64,000 nucleotides of DNA, taken from the NCBI GenBank assembly GCA_965153355.1, contig OZ231126.1:91512001-91576000 (forward strand), given 5' to 3'. This document shows, piece after piece, positions 1-10,904 of the stretch. This DNA is from Flaccisagitta enflata. Taxonomy: Eukaryota; Chaetognatha; Sagittoidea; Aphragmophora. The notes beneath the pieces were generated by a model that was not told where the DNA came from, did not search any database, and worked only from the letters and a program-made list of their open reading frames with translations. Position numbers and translations under genes: made by a program. Position 1 is the stretch's first letter. Each line of letters starts with the position of its first letter.

Positions 1-65
<65 letters not shown>

Positions 66-110
66 GTCTGTCTGTCACTCTGTCTCTCTCTGTCTCTCTC
101 TGTCTCTCTC
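1..110. repeat. (TGTC)n microsatellite at window edge
   Basis: A TCTG/TGTC tetranucleotide run degrades rightwards into CTCTGT and TCGGTC units up to about 147. It is cut by the left window edge. Confidence 0.95.
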
Positions 111-151
111 TGTCTCGGTCTCGGTCTCGGTCTCGGCCTCGGCCTTGGCTA

Positions 152-457
152 GCATAACAAGAGTTCATGCAAAGTCATAGGAAAGTTCTCTATCAGAGGG
201 ATATGACTCAAAATCATGTACAAAGATAAACAACAACAAAAATTTGGTCCTGGGATCTCTGGAAAATACCGCCGCCACCCCCCTCATTTTCCATAGAAAA
301 TGTACAGGAAGGATTTTTGCCTATGTTTTATTATGGGAAAGGGGATGGGTGGCGGCGCCAATTTATAGGGGTTCCAGGGCTAAATTTTTTTCATAGACTA
401 TCTGTAAACATGATTTTGGGCCATACCCCTCTGATAGAGAACTTTCTTGATTTGGTC
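152..457. mobile_element. TA-flanked foldback MITE, copy 1
   Basis: Arms containing GAAAGTTCTCTATCAGAGGG (about 179-200) and its complement (about 430-449) fold back on each other. TA dinucleotides sit at 150-151 and 458-459. The core is a second palindrome of CCGCCACCC and GGGTGGCGG. A second copy is at 56226-56558. No ORF. The TA flanks suggest a Tc1/mariner-type non-autonomous element; that superfamily call is inference. Confidence 0.7.
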
Positions 458-463
458 TAGCGT

Positions 464-567
<104 letters not shown>

Positions 568-598
568 GCTAGCTTTCTGTCACACTAGTTGAAATTTG

Positions 599-760
599 AA
601 AACAAAACAAACATTCAAAAACATAACAAACATCCAAAAACATAACAAACATTCGAAAACAAAACAAACATTCGGAAACAAAACCAACATAAAAAACATG
701 AGCCTTTAAAAACACATAAAACACGTAACTAAACATTAACATTAGATGATAAAACACGGT
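599..760. repeat. AACAT(T)C-rich degenerate tandem repeat
   Basis: Repeats of the form AAAACATAACAAACATTC, about 18 bp, appear from 600 to 690 and then decay. Nothing gene-like. Confidence 0.6.
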
Positions 761-790
761 TTCAATGTCAAAATTTAAACATTTGATGTC

Positions 791-795
<5 letters not shown>

Positions 796-880
<85 letters not shown>

Positions 881-925
881 AACAAACAAACAAGGAAACA
901 AACAAACAAACAAACAAACAAACAC
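796..925. repeat. (AC)n followed by (AAAC)n
   Basis: An AC run of about 80 bp passes into AAAC tetranucleotides up to 925. Confidence 0.97.
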
Positions 926-961
926 AGTCACAGACGGAGTTAATGTACCGAACTTGATTCT

Positions 962-1030
962 TTTTTAGGTGCGCCAAAGCACGTCTATAACTGGCTGTGT
1001 CCATGGGTTGGTTGGTTGGTCGGTAATGTA
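962..1030 (+). mobile_element. Hairpin-headed element, type C, head fragment
   Basis: T-run followed by AGGTGCGCC/GCACGT hairpin arms, CTATAACTGGCTGTGTCC and a short GGTTGGT tract. Body and tail are missing; a type A element in the opposite orientation follows at 1062. Confidence 0.6.
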
Positions 1031-1061
1031 TATGTAGGGTTACAAAATGAAACGTCTTATT

Positions 1062-1269
1062 AACAAGGCCGGATACACGGCTACCCCAGTCGCGTGTGGG
1101 TGGGCAGGGGCCATAATTGAGGTCAGTGGAACATTTGGGCAGGAGCAATAAGGCCAAAACCCCTATTAACGCCGAAAAAGTAAAGTGTGACGGACGGACG
1201 GACGGATGGACGGACCCACAAACGGACCAACCAAGCGGGGTATAGAGTCGTGTAGCACGCGACTAAAAA
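1062..1269 (-). mobile_element. Hairpin-headed element, type A
   Basis: Read on the minus strand: head hairpin (AGTCGCGTGC, with a TA loop), CCCGCTT-like segment, (YSGT)n tract, ACACTTTACTTTTTCGGCG, CTCCTGCCCA motif, the hairpin-arm copy, and the tail GTAGCCGTGTATCCGGCCTTGTT. No ORF of interest. Confidence 0.8.
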
Positions 1270-1336
1270 CTAAATTTTATGATAAGACGTTTTAGCCCAT
1301 ATGCAGGCTAACACTTCAAAAGTAACTTGACTTTGA

Positions 1337-1522
1337 AACAAGGCCGGATACACGGCTACCCTAGTCGCGTATAGATGGGTAGGAGCAGTGATGGAGAAGA
1401 TCTCTGGAGTAGTTGGGCTCAAAACGCTCAAAAACGCCGAACAGTAAAATGGGGACCGACCAACCGATGGACGGATGGACAGACAAAGCGACGTGTAGAG
1501 TCCCATAGCACGGGACTAGAAA
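1337..1522 (-). mobile_element. Hairpin-headed element, type A (diverged)
   Basis: Same order of parts as the neighbour at 1062-1269. The head is AGTCCCGTGC, and the tail copy is degraded to CGCGTATAG. Directly followed by (AAC)n. Confidence 0.75.
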
Positions 1523-1539
1523 TATACAAAAAAATTTTC

Positions 1540-1542
<3 letters not shown>

Positions 1543-1600
<58 letters not shown>

Positions 1601-1602
1601 CG
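1543..1602. repeat. (AAC)n microsatellite
   Basis: About 20 trinucleotide units beside the head of the preceding element. Confidence 0.97.
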
Positions 1603-2281
1603 TTACTACCAGGAAACATTGAACGAGCCTGTGAGCGGAGTGAGCGGTGCGAGCGAACGAACATAGTGAGCTACCGATTGGCCCGTTTAAAATGCAATTG
1701 TCATTTGTCCGTCAGACATTCAAATCAACCACAGATGGATATACCACAGATACATAGTAAAGAGTGAAAAAAAATTAGAGTTTTTAACTGGTGTGATCTT
1801 TCCTAGACTTGATTAAGAATAGAACAAAAAATAATCGATCTGCCTCAGTGACGCCCATTTTCAATTCATGTTTCCGGCCTAAAATATTTGAAAATGTCTA
1901 GATTTCTTTGTTAATTTTCTTTCTTTGTAAATTTTCTTTCTTTGTTAATTTTTTTTTTTTTTTTTTGTAAATTTTTCAAAACACAGTAATTAAAATATGT
2001 AAAAATTGCTACGAATTTGTACCAAGATTAGAATTCTTACTCCGAAGACGGGACATTTCCTTGAAATTAGACAAACAATGAGTCTTTTATTCAAACCAAC
2101 AAGCCTCAAGTTCAATCCATTTCAACCTGTCCGTCTGTCTTTTAATCAGTCTTATTATGTTACTGCTCAATTGCTACGTCGGCTTGTCAGTCTGTCAGTC
2201 TCACTTTTTTTAGGGTATTTATGGTCGCTAAGTTTACAAAGAACCGCCGCTAAGGGGTGTTTCTAATCAGAGACATTCGCG
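1603..2281. other. AT-rich spacer, no gene seen
   Basis: 1622-1675 carries GAGCGGAGTGAGCGGTGCGAG, a GAGCG-rich stretch complementary in style to the CGCTCACT repeats at 2500. The rest is A/T-rich with TTTCTTTG repeats near 1900-1975. No supportable exon. Confidence 0.5.
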
Positions 2282-2490
2282 TTTTTAGTCGCGTGCACGC
2301 GACTACAACCCGCTTTGTCCGTCAGTCGGTTGGTCGGTTGGTTGGTCGGTCGGTTGGTCAGTCATACTTTACTTTTTTTTATGATTTTATTACTTTGACC
2401 TCCCTGCACCTGCCCAAATGGTCTGGTGACCTCAAATATGGCCCCTGTTCACCCGCACGCGACTTCGGTAGCCGTGTATCCGGCCTTGTT
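2282..2490 (+). mobile_element. Hairpin-headed element, type A, near complete
   Basis: Starts TTTTTAGTCGCGTGCACGCGAC, then CCCGCTTTGTCC and a (YSGT)n tract. The body has TGCCCAAATG and GACCTCAAATATGGCCCC; the tail is CCCGCACGCGACTT followed by GTAGCCGTGTATCCGGCCTTGTT. The 10-nt arm GCACGCGACT occurs in both the head hairpin and the tail. Confidence 0.88.
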
Positions 2491-2640
2491 AACTGGCCTC
2501 TTGGTCGCTTGCTACGTTCGTTCACTCCAACGCTCACTTTGCTCACTCGGTACGCAGCGCTTCGCTTCACTATGCTCACTTCGCTCGCTCACTCTGTTCA
2601 CGGGCTCGCTCACTCACTTCGCTCACTCCCTCATGGGACA
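2491..2640. repeat. CGCTCACT-type short tandem repeat
   Basis: Degenerate repeats of TCGCTCACT and TTGCTCACT directly follow the tail of the hairpin-headed element. Confidence 0.65.
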
Positions 2641-2747
2641 GTTGAATGCATAAATATGTGTTCATGCTGTAAACGTGTTCAATGGGAACAAACGCGTTTT
2701 TCATCTTCACTAGAAATGACTTATTTTGACAATAAGACGGGACCAGG

Positions 2748-2749
<2 letters not shown>

Positions 2750-2818
<69 letters not shown>
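2750..2818. repeat. (GT)n microsatellite
   Basis: About 68 bp of GT dinucleotide. Confidence 0.98.
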
Positions 2819-2943
2819 GATGACCTACGCCAGGTTTCAAAAACAACCCAACGTTCCAACCGCCAATTTCGTGATTGTGCCGCACTGCAGTCAGGAAATA
2901 TCGTGATTGTTATGGAAATACCGATTAAGCCTTTGAGCATGAG

Positions 2944-3371
2944 GCGGCTCTCGCCGACCGGAAAAAAGTCGTAAGAGTGGATTTTTTTTTTTATAAATTC
3001 TATATTTTTTGTGTTTTTTTTTTAATGTTTGTTTTACGTGTAAAGGTTATCTTTAATTCATTTTTTTTTTTTGTTTTTTTTTTCTTTTAATTTTTATCAA
3101 ATATTGATTTTTGCTTATTGATTTAATAACATTTTTAAGTTCAAATCTCATTTTCATAAAATATCTTTAAAAAGTCGAAAAATAAAAAAAATCATTTTTA
3201 CAAAATTTTAGTTAGTGCCATTTAAAAAAAATGATTTTTTTCAAGCTAAAATCATAAAAATTACATCATATCAAACAAAAATTTTAAATTTTATAAACTA
3301 TCAAAATTGATATTTAAAAACTTGATTTTAACTATATGCTTCAAAAAGTTAAATCATGTAATTTGACTTTT
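2944..3371 (-). mobile_element. Candidate inverted-repeat element, GACTTTTTTCC family
   Basis: The left edge (2944-2975) is the complement of TTACGACTTTTTTCCGGTCGG followed by CGAGAGCCGCC, also seen at 24598 and 43464. The right edge has TAAATCATGTAATTTGACTTTTTTTCC. The interior is A/T-rich without an ORF. Grouping these edges as one family is inference. Confidence 0.4.
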
Positions 3372-3377
3372 TTTTCC

Positions 3378-3600
3378 AAAAGGCCGGATACATGGCTACC
3401 CCAGTCGCTCGCGGGTGGGCGGGGGCACTGGAAAAAGTCACTCAGGCATTTGGGTGGGAGTGGTGAGCTCAAAATGCTCATAAACGCAGAAAAAGTAACT
3501 AGTCATCCACATCGCACATGGTCAGCGGTAACTGATGCCCTCCTTGGAATGATCCGCTGATTCAATAGTGCGAGCAGGGCAGCGGCCCCGAAGGGCCCAG
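3378..3600 (-). mobile_element. Hairpin-headed element, variant tail with GGGCAGCGGCCCC block
   Basis: Begins AAGGCCGGATACATGGCTACC and carries the GGGTGGGCGGGGGCA and GCTCAAAATGCTCA body of type A. It then continues into AGCAGGGCAGCGGCCCCGAAGGG, a block shared with 30410-30470 and 61350. The hairpin head was not found. Confidence 0.65.
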
Positions 3601-3622
3601 GGGTGAATTTCCAGACGTCCAA

Positions 3623-3626
<4 letters not shown>

Positions 3627-3720
<94 letters not shown>
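3627..3720. repeat. (GT)n microsatellite
   Basis: About 92 bp of TG dinucleotide. Confidence 0.98.
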
Positions 3721-3827
3721 GGCGTGCATGTTGAGAGGTGGAAAAAAAAGAACGGAAATCTTGAAGAACCTCCGCATATGCGCTTTTCTATCAGGTCTGA
3801 CAAATTGCGGAATCTGAGTGACAACAG

Positions 3828-3831
<4 letters not shown>

Positions 3832-3890
<59 letters not shown>
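3832..3890. repeat. (CT)n microsatellite
   Basis: About 58 bp of CT, passing into degenerate GTCGTCATC triplets up to about 3990. Confidence 0.97.
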
Positions 3891-3894
<4 letters not shown>

Positions 3895-4200
3895 TCCCTC
3901 AACGTCATCAACGTTGTCATCGTCGTCATCGTCTTCGTCGTCGTGGTTGTGATCTTGGTCTTTGTGGTCTTCCTTATCATCGTAATCAGCGAGATCATTT
4001 AAAAACGAATTGACTTGATTGATAACAGGATTCTATTTAAACCCGAGACGCTCCACATGAAACAAACAAATGACGCATCAAAAAGGGAATATTTCAGAGG
4101 GGATCATAATCAGAGATAAGCGCTTGTCGTATAGTTTTTGCTCTTTTTCTTTCTTGATTAAAGATTTCTTCTCCGGTTTTGAGTTTCTTTTTGGTAGATT
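3891..4200. other. Trinucleotide-rich spacer, no gene seen
   Basis: 3900-3990 is GTCATC/GTCGTC-rich and reads as low-complexity peptide on either strand. The rest is unique A/T-rich DNA. Confidence 0.5.
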
Positions 4201-5784
4201 CACGGTGATGGTGTTTTAGGGGGGTCGGGTGGTTCTAGGTGGTCTGCTGGTATTTTTCAGCGTCAGGGGTGTATAGTAGCCACGGTGATGGTGTTTTAGG
4301 GGGGTCGGGTGGTTCTAGGTGGTCGGCTGGTATTTTTCAGCGTCAGGGGTGTATAGTAGCCACGGTGATGGTGTTTTAGGGGGGTCGGGTGGTTCTAGGT
4401 GGTCGGCTGGTATTTTTCAGCGTCAGGGGTGTATAGTAGCCACGGTGATGGTGTTTTAGGGGGGTCGGGTGGTTCTAGGTGGTCGGCTGGTATTTTTCAG
4501 CGTCAGGGGTGTATAGTAGCCACGGTGATGGTGTTTTTGGGGGAGTCGGGTGGTTCTAGTGGTCTGCTGGTATTTTCAGCGTCAGGGGTATAGTAGCCAC
4601 GGTGATGGTGTTTTAGGGGTCAGGTGGTTCTAGGTGGTCGGCTGGTATTTTTCAGCGTCAGGGGTGTATAGTAGCCCCGGTGATGGTGTTTTAGGGGGGT
4701 CGGGTGGTTCTAGGTGGTCGGCTGGTATTTTTCAGCGTCAGGGGTGTATAGTAGCCACGGTGATGGTGTTTTAGGGGGGTCGGGTGGTTCTAGGTGGTCG
4801 GCTGGTATTTTTCAGCGTCAGGGGTGTATAGTAGCCACGGTGATGGTGTTTTAGGGGGGTCGGGTGGTTCTAGGTGGTCGGCTGGTATTTTTCAGCGTCA
4901 GGGGTGTATAGTAGCCACGGTGATGGTGTTTTAGGGGGGTCGGGTGGTTCTAGGTGGTCGGCTGGTATTTTTCAGCGTCAGGGTATAGTAGCCACGGTGA
5001 TGGTGTTTTAGGGGTCGGGTGGTTCTAGGTGGTCGGCTGGTATTCAGCGTCAGGGTGTATAGTAGTACGGTGATGGTGTTTTAGGGTCGGGTGGTTCTAG
5101 GTGGTCTGCTGGTATTTTCAGCGTCAGGGGTGTATAGTAGCCACGGTGATGGTGTTTTAGGGGTCCGGGTGGTTCTAGGTAGTCTGCTGGTATTTTCCGT
5201 CAGGGGTGTATAGTAGCCACGGTGATGGTGTTTTAGGGGGGTCGGGTGGTTCTAGGTGGTCGGCTGGTATTTTTCAGCGTCAGGGGTGTATAGTAGCCAC
5301 GGTGATGGTGTTTTAGGGGGGTCGGGTGGTTCTAGGTGGTCGGCTGGTATTTTTCAGCGTCAGGGGTGTATAGTAGCCACGGTGATGGTGTTTTAGGGGG
5401 GTCGGGTGGTTCTAGGTGGTCGGCTGGTATTTTTCAGCGTCAGGGGTGTATAGTAGCCACGGTGATGGTGTTTTAGGGGGGTCGGGTGGTTCTAGGTGGT
5501 CGGCTGGTATTTTTCAGCGTCAGGGGTGTATAGTAGCCACGGTGATGGTGTTTTAGGGGGGTCGGGTGGTTCTAGGTGGTCGGCTGGTATTTTTCAGCGT
5601 CAGGGGTGTATAGTAGCCACGGTGATGGTGTTTTAGGGGGGTCGGGTGGTTCTAGGTGGTCGGCTGGTATTTTTCAGCGTCAGGGGTGTATAGTAGCCAC
5701 GGTGATGGTGTTTTAGGGGGGTCGGGTGGTTCTAGGTGGTCTGCTGGTATTTTTCAGCGTCAGGGGTGTATAGTAGCCACGGTG
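4201..5784. repeat. 80-bp tandem satellite, about 20 units
   Basis: The unit runs from CACGGTGATGGTGTTTTAGG through CGGCTGGTATTTTTCAGCG to GTATAGTAGC. The period is exactly 80 bp where intact (for example 4281, 4361, 4441). A central block at about 4530-4620 and 4980-5200 contains units shortened by 1-8 bases. The array runs straight into the GTCGGTCCGTCACACTT segment of a type B hairpin-headed element. Confidence 0.97.
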
Positions 5785-6083
5785 CGTCGGTCCGTCACAC
5801 TTCACTTTTTTTGTAATATAATGTCAACTCTAAGGTAATTTTAGGTCTTTTTTAGTTATTAACAGTTATTCTTAGTCATTTTGAGTCATTCTAAGTCATT
5901 TTAAGTTATTCCGAGTCATTTTAAGTTATTTTAGGTCATTTTTGGTCATTAGGTTTTTTAATCATTTTAAGTCCTTTTTGGACATTTTAAGTCATTCTAA
6001 GTCATTCTAAGTCATTCTAAGTAATTGTAAGTCATTTTTACCCTGTAAATCTCGCACGCAACTTATAGGTGTTGGCCTTGTTT
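5785..6083 (+). mobile_element. Hairpin-headed element, type B, head replaced by satellite
   Basis: CGTCGGTCCGTCACACTTCAC is followed by degenerate AAGTCATTTT repeats and the type B tail TCTCGCACGCAACTTATAGG plus TGTTGGCCTTGTT. The hairpin head is absent; the 80-bp satellite abuts the (YSGT)n tract instead. Confidence 0.8.
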
Positions 6084-7740
6084 GAGTAAAATTTTGAGTT
6101 TTTGAGCTATGAGTCTGAAATTTTTTTGTCGACATGTATTTTGACATTCTTTACCTAAATATGAAAAAAACTAAAAAAAGACCTTGCATATTTTTTTTTT
6201 TGGCTTAAAAACCCAAAAATTAGGTTTTGAAATTTAAATTCAACTTTGAAAAATGGCTTACATGGGGAAAAAATATGAAATCTAGGTGCCCACTTGGGGA
6301 ATTATTTCTCAGTAAGTGTACAAACCTAATTCCAAAGTTTTGGTAGGGTACAGTAACCCGAAAAGCCAAAATAAACTTTCAAAATTTGCAAAAAAAGTCT
6401 CAAAATTTTGCACTTTTGGACACCCTGAGCTATATGGCGCCGGTTCCCCCAAAAGACTAGAGACAACTTTACCAAATTTGGCATACAAGTTCTCAAGGTT
6501 CAGGTGCTTCTTCATGCAAAATTTTGGATACCTAGCTTAATATTAACTGCCGTTTTTCCCAAAAAATGCTAAAAGTATGCTCAAAAAAATCCAAAATTTG
6601 GTTTTTTTGACCATATAGGCTGTTCTATGACAATCTGGATCATGAAATTTGGCATGAATTAACATGTGCCCCACATGAACCCACATGCAAAATTTCAAAA
6701 GCTTTGGTTCAATTATTTTGGAGAAATTTGATTTTGAATTTTTTTGAAAAATTTGTAATTTTGGATTTCTGACATTTTCAAAAAAATAAACAAAAATGTT
6801 ATAGCCAATTATGTGAAAATGGACTTGCTTATTTGTGTGAAGTGTATCAACCTAATCCCAGGAGGGTACCATAACCCAAAAAAAAACAAAAAAAACTGTC
6901 AAAGTTAGCAAAAAAAGTCTCAAAATTTTGCATTTTTGGACACCCTTGGCTATTTGGTGCCGGTACGCCCAACGACTAGAGACAACTTTACCAAATTTGG
7001 CATACAAGTTCAAGGTTCAAGGTTCAGGCACTTTTTCATGCAAAATTTTGGATATCTGACTAAACTTTAACTACCTTTTTTTTCCAAAAAATGCTCAAAA
7101 AATCTATAATTTAGGTTCTTTGGCCATATAGGCTGTTCTATGATCATCAGGATCATGAAATTACAAATGTGCCTCACATGAACCCACTTGTAAAATTTGA
7201 AAAGCTTGGGTTTGATAGTTTTAGAGAAATTTGATTTTAAAATTGTTTCAAGAATTTGTAATTTTGGATTTTTTGACATTTTTGAAAAAAAAAAATAAAA
7301 AATATAATTGCCAATTTTGTGAAAATGGAATTTCCTATTATTATGAAGTGAACTAACCTAATTCCAAAGTTTCAGGAGGGTACAATAACCCAAAAAGGCG
7401 AAAAAACCTCTCAAAGTTTGCAAAAAAAAGTCTCAAAATTTTGTATTTTTGACACCCTGGGCTATTTGGTGCTGGTACGCCCAAATGACTTAAGACAGCT
7501 TAATCAAATTTGGTATAAAAGTTCTCAATGTTAAGGCGCTTCTTCATGCAAAATTTTGGATACCTGACTGAATTTTGACTTACATTTTTTTCAAAAAAAT
7601 ATTAAAAAAAGCCCAAAAAATCCAAAATTTGGGTTTTTTAGCCATATAGGCTGTTCTATGACCATCAGGATTAAGAAATTTGGCATGAACAAACATATGC
7701 CCCCCATGAACCCACATGTAAAGTTTTAAAATCATAGGTG
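6084..7740 (+). repeat. Inverted tandem repeat, left arm (three ~520-bp units)
   Basis: Units beginning near 6310, 6845 and 7345 share CCTAATTCCAAAGTTT, CTCAAAATTTTGCA, a GGACACCCTGGGCTATTTGG block, CATACAAGTTCTCAAGG and a GGCTGTTCTATGA block. Reverse-complement units lie at about 9900-12330. Short ORFs here reflect the repeat and show no recognised domain. Confidence 0.85.
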
Positions 7741-8253
7741 CAGTAGTCTTGGGCTACGCCAAATAAACAATAAGAACAAGCATGCGTGCACCATTTGAAC
7801 TTGAGATAGAAAAAGAATATCACGAGGATCCAACACCACAGCCATCCTTCCACACAAGCGAATCTGAATCACTCCATAACGATACATTTTGCATCTTTGA
7901 GCCAACATCAAACAATGTTTTTCCCTCCATCATTCCAAATATGCACAAGTTTTTTTTCCTTTGTGTTTTGTCTTTAACTGCCGTGGTAGATATATTTAGG
8001 CTTATCTCAATAGCTGTTTCTTATATAGCAGCAATCTTTTATGCCTTTTCTAGTCATTGATTTTAGTGGCAAATAACTGTATGTGGCTTATGTCTAGAAT
8101 TTGACATAGTTGGTCATGGATCTTTTTATCATTGTATGCATATTCATACATTTTTCATAGAATGCATATTAGTAATTTTTGAAGCAATGTCTACTAATTT
8201 TCTTAAAAGCTTATTAGCAATATTGAATCCTTAAAGCATATTTTTGAGAGCGC
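7741..8253 (+). other. Unplaced 92-codon ORF in AT-rich DNA
   Basis: An ORF at 7782-8060 starts MRAPFELEIEKEYHEDP and continues with a Ser/Glu/Asp-rich stretch, then a hydrophobic C-terminal third (from about residue 53) that could be one or two membrane segments. Its first half is less biased than most ORFs nearby. No family was recognised and no splice or promoter context supports it. It could be a relic of a mobile element or chance. Confidence 0.25.
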
Positions 8254-9312
8254 TTTTTAGTCGCGTGCACGCGACTCTACAACCCGCTCCGTCGGTTGGT
8301 CTATCGGTCCATCCGTCGGTCCGTCCGTCCGTAACACTTTGCTTTTTTGCGTCGTTTTTTGTCATTTTGGGTCGTCTGGAGTTATTTTGAATCATTTTTT
8401 TAGTGTTTTTGAGAATTATTGGTTGTTTTTGGTCATTTTTGGTCATTTTTTATCATTTTTGGTCATTTTGGTCATTTTGGTCATTTTGGTCATTTTTGAT
8501 CATTTTTGGTCAGTTTTGGTCATTTTTGGTCATTTTGGTCATTTTGGTCATTTTTGACCATTTTTGGTCATTTTGGTCATTTTGGTCATTTTTGGTCATT
8601 TTTGGTCATTTTCGGTCATTTTGGTCATTTTGGTCATTTTGGTCATTTTGGTTTAAGTTGGCTGGTTTAAGTTGGCTGGTTTAAGTCAGCTGGTTTAAGT
8701 CAGCTGGTTTAAGTCTGCTGGTTTAAGTCTGCTGGTTTAAGTCTGCTGGTTTAAGTCTGCTGGTTTAAGTCTGCTGGTTTAGATCTGCTGGTTTAAGTCT
8801 TCTGGTTTAAGTCTGCTGGTTTAAGTCAGCTGGTTTCGGTCTGGTTTAAGTCTGGTTTAAGTCTGGTTTAAGTCTGGTTTAAGTCTGGTTTAAGTCTGGT
8901 TTAAGTCTGGTTTAAGTCTGGTTTAAGTCTGGTTTAAGTCTGGTTTGAGTCTGGTTTGAGTCTGGTTTGAGTCTGGTTTGAGTCAGGTTTAAGTCTGGTT
9001 TGAGTCTGGCTTGAGTCTGGTTTAAGTCTAGTTAAAGTCTGGTTAAAGTCTGGTTTAAGTCTTGTTCATGTCTGATTTCTGTCCGGTTTAGGTCTGGTTT
9101 AGGTCTAGTTTTGGTCTGGTTTAGGTCTGGTTTAATTCTGGTTTGAGTCTGGTTTGAGCCTGGTTTGAGTCTGGTTTGAGTCTGGTTTGAGTCTGGTTTG
9201 AGTCTGGTTTGGGTCTGGTTTAAGTCTGATTTTCGATAAAAAGATGAAATAAGGAGTCAGGTCAGTTCAGTCATTTTTGTCCTGCACGCGACTTATAGGT
9301 GTTGGCCTTGTT
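8254..9312 (+). mobile_element. Hairpin-headed element, type B, body swollen by minisatellites
   Basis: The head TTTTTAGTCGCGTGCACGCGACT, CTACAACCCGC, (YSGT)n and CACTTTGCTTT match other copies. The body is (GGTCATTTT)n at 8440-8650, then GGTTTAAGTCTGCT units at 8651-8835, then a 10-bp GTTTAAGTCT array to about 9225. The tail is CTGCACGCGACTTATAGG plus TGTTGGCCTTGTT. Other type B bodies are about 200-500 bp. Confidence 0.88.
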
Positions 9313-9900
9313 CATCATGTATCTGACCATACTTTAAATAGTTTCTAATGGTAATAGGGAACTGACAGTTATATCTATGCTTTATATCTTTTGAAACAGT
9401 CTAATGTCTTTGTGTCTTTGTGCCTCTGTGTGTTTGAGTATTTGTATCTTTGTTCTTTCCAGACTTTGTGTCTTTGTTTCTCTGTGTTTCTTTGTCTCTG
9501 TGTTTCTGTGTCTCTGTGCCTCTGTGTCTCTGTGTCACTGTGTCTCTGTGTCTCTATGTTTCTACTTCTCTGTGTCTTTGTGGTTGCAAGAATGCTAAGA
9601 TATTGATTAGAGTTTATGCAAACTTGATGAAAGTAGATGTACTTTTCTTCTTTTTAAATTGAGTAAACTTCCTGAGATAGCAATCAACAAAAATCAGCAT
9701 GTGATGTAAGCAAAATTGTATATTGCACATAGCTTTGGATGGTGACTTCTCCTTTGGTATTCTGTGTGATATAGATAGTTATCTAAACTCGCTCATTGAA
9801 ATCTAGTTAGTTGGCTCGGCCCAAAAAAGTAAACCCATATGATTTTTGGACCCATTTTGACATGTTTTTTGGCCTTTTTGCAGACAGGACCCTAATAAGA
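9313..9900. other. Spacer with TGTCTCTGTGTT-rich tract, no gene seen
   Basis: 9400-9580 is a TCTGTGTCTTTG-type low-complexity run that reads as repetitive peptide in all three + frames. Elsewhere plain A/T-rich DNA. Confidence 0.5.
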
Positions 9901-10480
9901 GCGGAGGAGGGACCCTAATTTTGAGAAGCATTTTTGCAACTGTGAAAAGTTTTTCTGGCCATTTGGGTTAACTTTGGAATAAACTTTGGAATTAGGTTGG
10001 TACACTTCATATGAATCAAATCATGCCAAATTTCAGGATCCTGATAGTTATAGAATAGCTTATACGGCAAAAAAACATATTTTGGATTTTTAGAGCGTTT
10101 TTTGAGTATTTTTTGTGGAAAAATAATAAATAAAAAATTGAGGCAGGTATCTAAAATTCTGCCTGAAGAAACGCCTAAACCTTGAGAACTTGTATGCAAA
10201 ATTTGGTAAAGCTCACTGAAGTTTTTTGGGCATACAAGCACCAAATAGCCCAGGTTGTCCAAATATGCAAAATTTTGAGACCCTTTTTTTGCCAATTTGA
10301 CAAAAAATCCAAAATTACATTTTTTTTGAAAAAAATTCAAAATTAATTTCTCTTAAACTATAAAACCCAAGCTTTTGAAATTTTGCATGTGGGTTCGTGT
10401 CGGGCACATGTTTATTCATGCCAAATTTCATGATCCTGATGATCATAAAACAGCTTATATGGCTAAAAAAAACCAAATTT
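9900..10480 (-). repeat. Inverted tandem repeat, right arm, unit 1
   Basis: Reverse complement of the 6.1-7.7 kb unit, recognised by AAGTTTTTTGGGCATAC, the CCAAATAGCCCAGG block, TGCAAAATTTTGAGACC and CATGATCCTGATGATCAT. Confidence 0.8.
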
Positions 10481-10904
10481 TGTTGTTTTTTTTTTGTATT
10501 TTTAAAAAAAAACAGTAGTTGAAATCAGACATACAGATTTCTCCCAGCTTCCGGGGAGCATAAATTTCCCTTATAAACTTTCCGACACCATTTTTGACCC
10601 CCCCTAAGCAAATCATGCTGTGTTCAACAGCTTTTGAAATTGTAGATAAAGGAACTGCTAGAATGACACTGCTTATACCCTAAAGATACCGGCCATATCA
10701 CAAACTTTTGTGAGATTTAAAAGATAAAATGATAACATATACTACCACTGTCAACTGTGCCCAAGGGCCAAGGCAATGCATTGCCTTGACCTCATGAGGC
10801 ACTAGTAAGAGAGGATGAGCAGATTAGGGACAATGTGAAGAAAAGAAATAACAAACAAACAAAACTTCCTGTTTATCTTTATCTCTTTCTCTTTCTGTCT
10901 CTTC
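10481..10904. other. Unique spacer, no gene seen
   Basis: Non-homologous to the flanking repeat units. Contains no recognisable coding, RNA or transposon signature. Confidence 0.5.

Noticed and set aside
569-1157. ORFs with CVCVCV, THTHTH, VVVV or RERERE runs throughout the window
   Set aside because: They are translations of (AC)n, (AAC)n, (GA)n and (GAAA)n microsatellites and disappear outside the arrays.
4399-5838. Repeated MVGWYFSASGVYSSHGDG peptide ORFs
   Set aside because: Translation of the 80-bp satellite. Because 80 is not a multiple of three the frame rotates every unit, which argues against coding.
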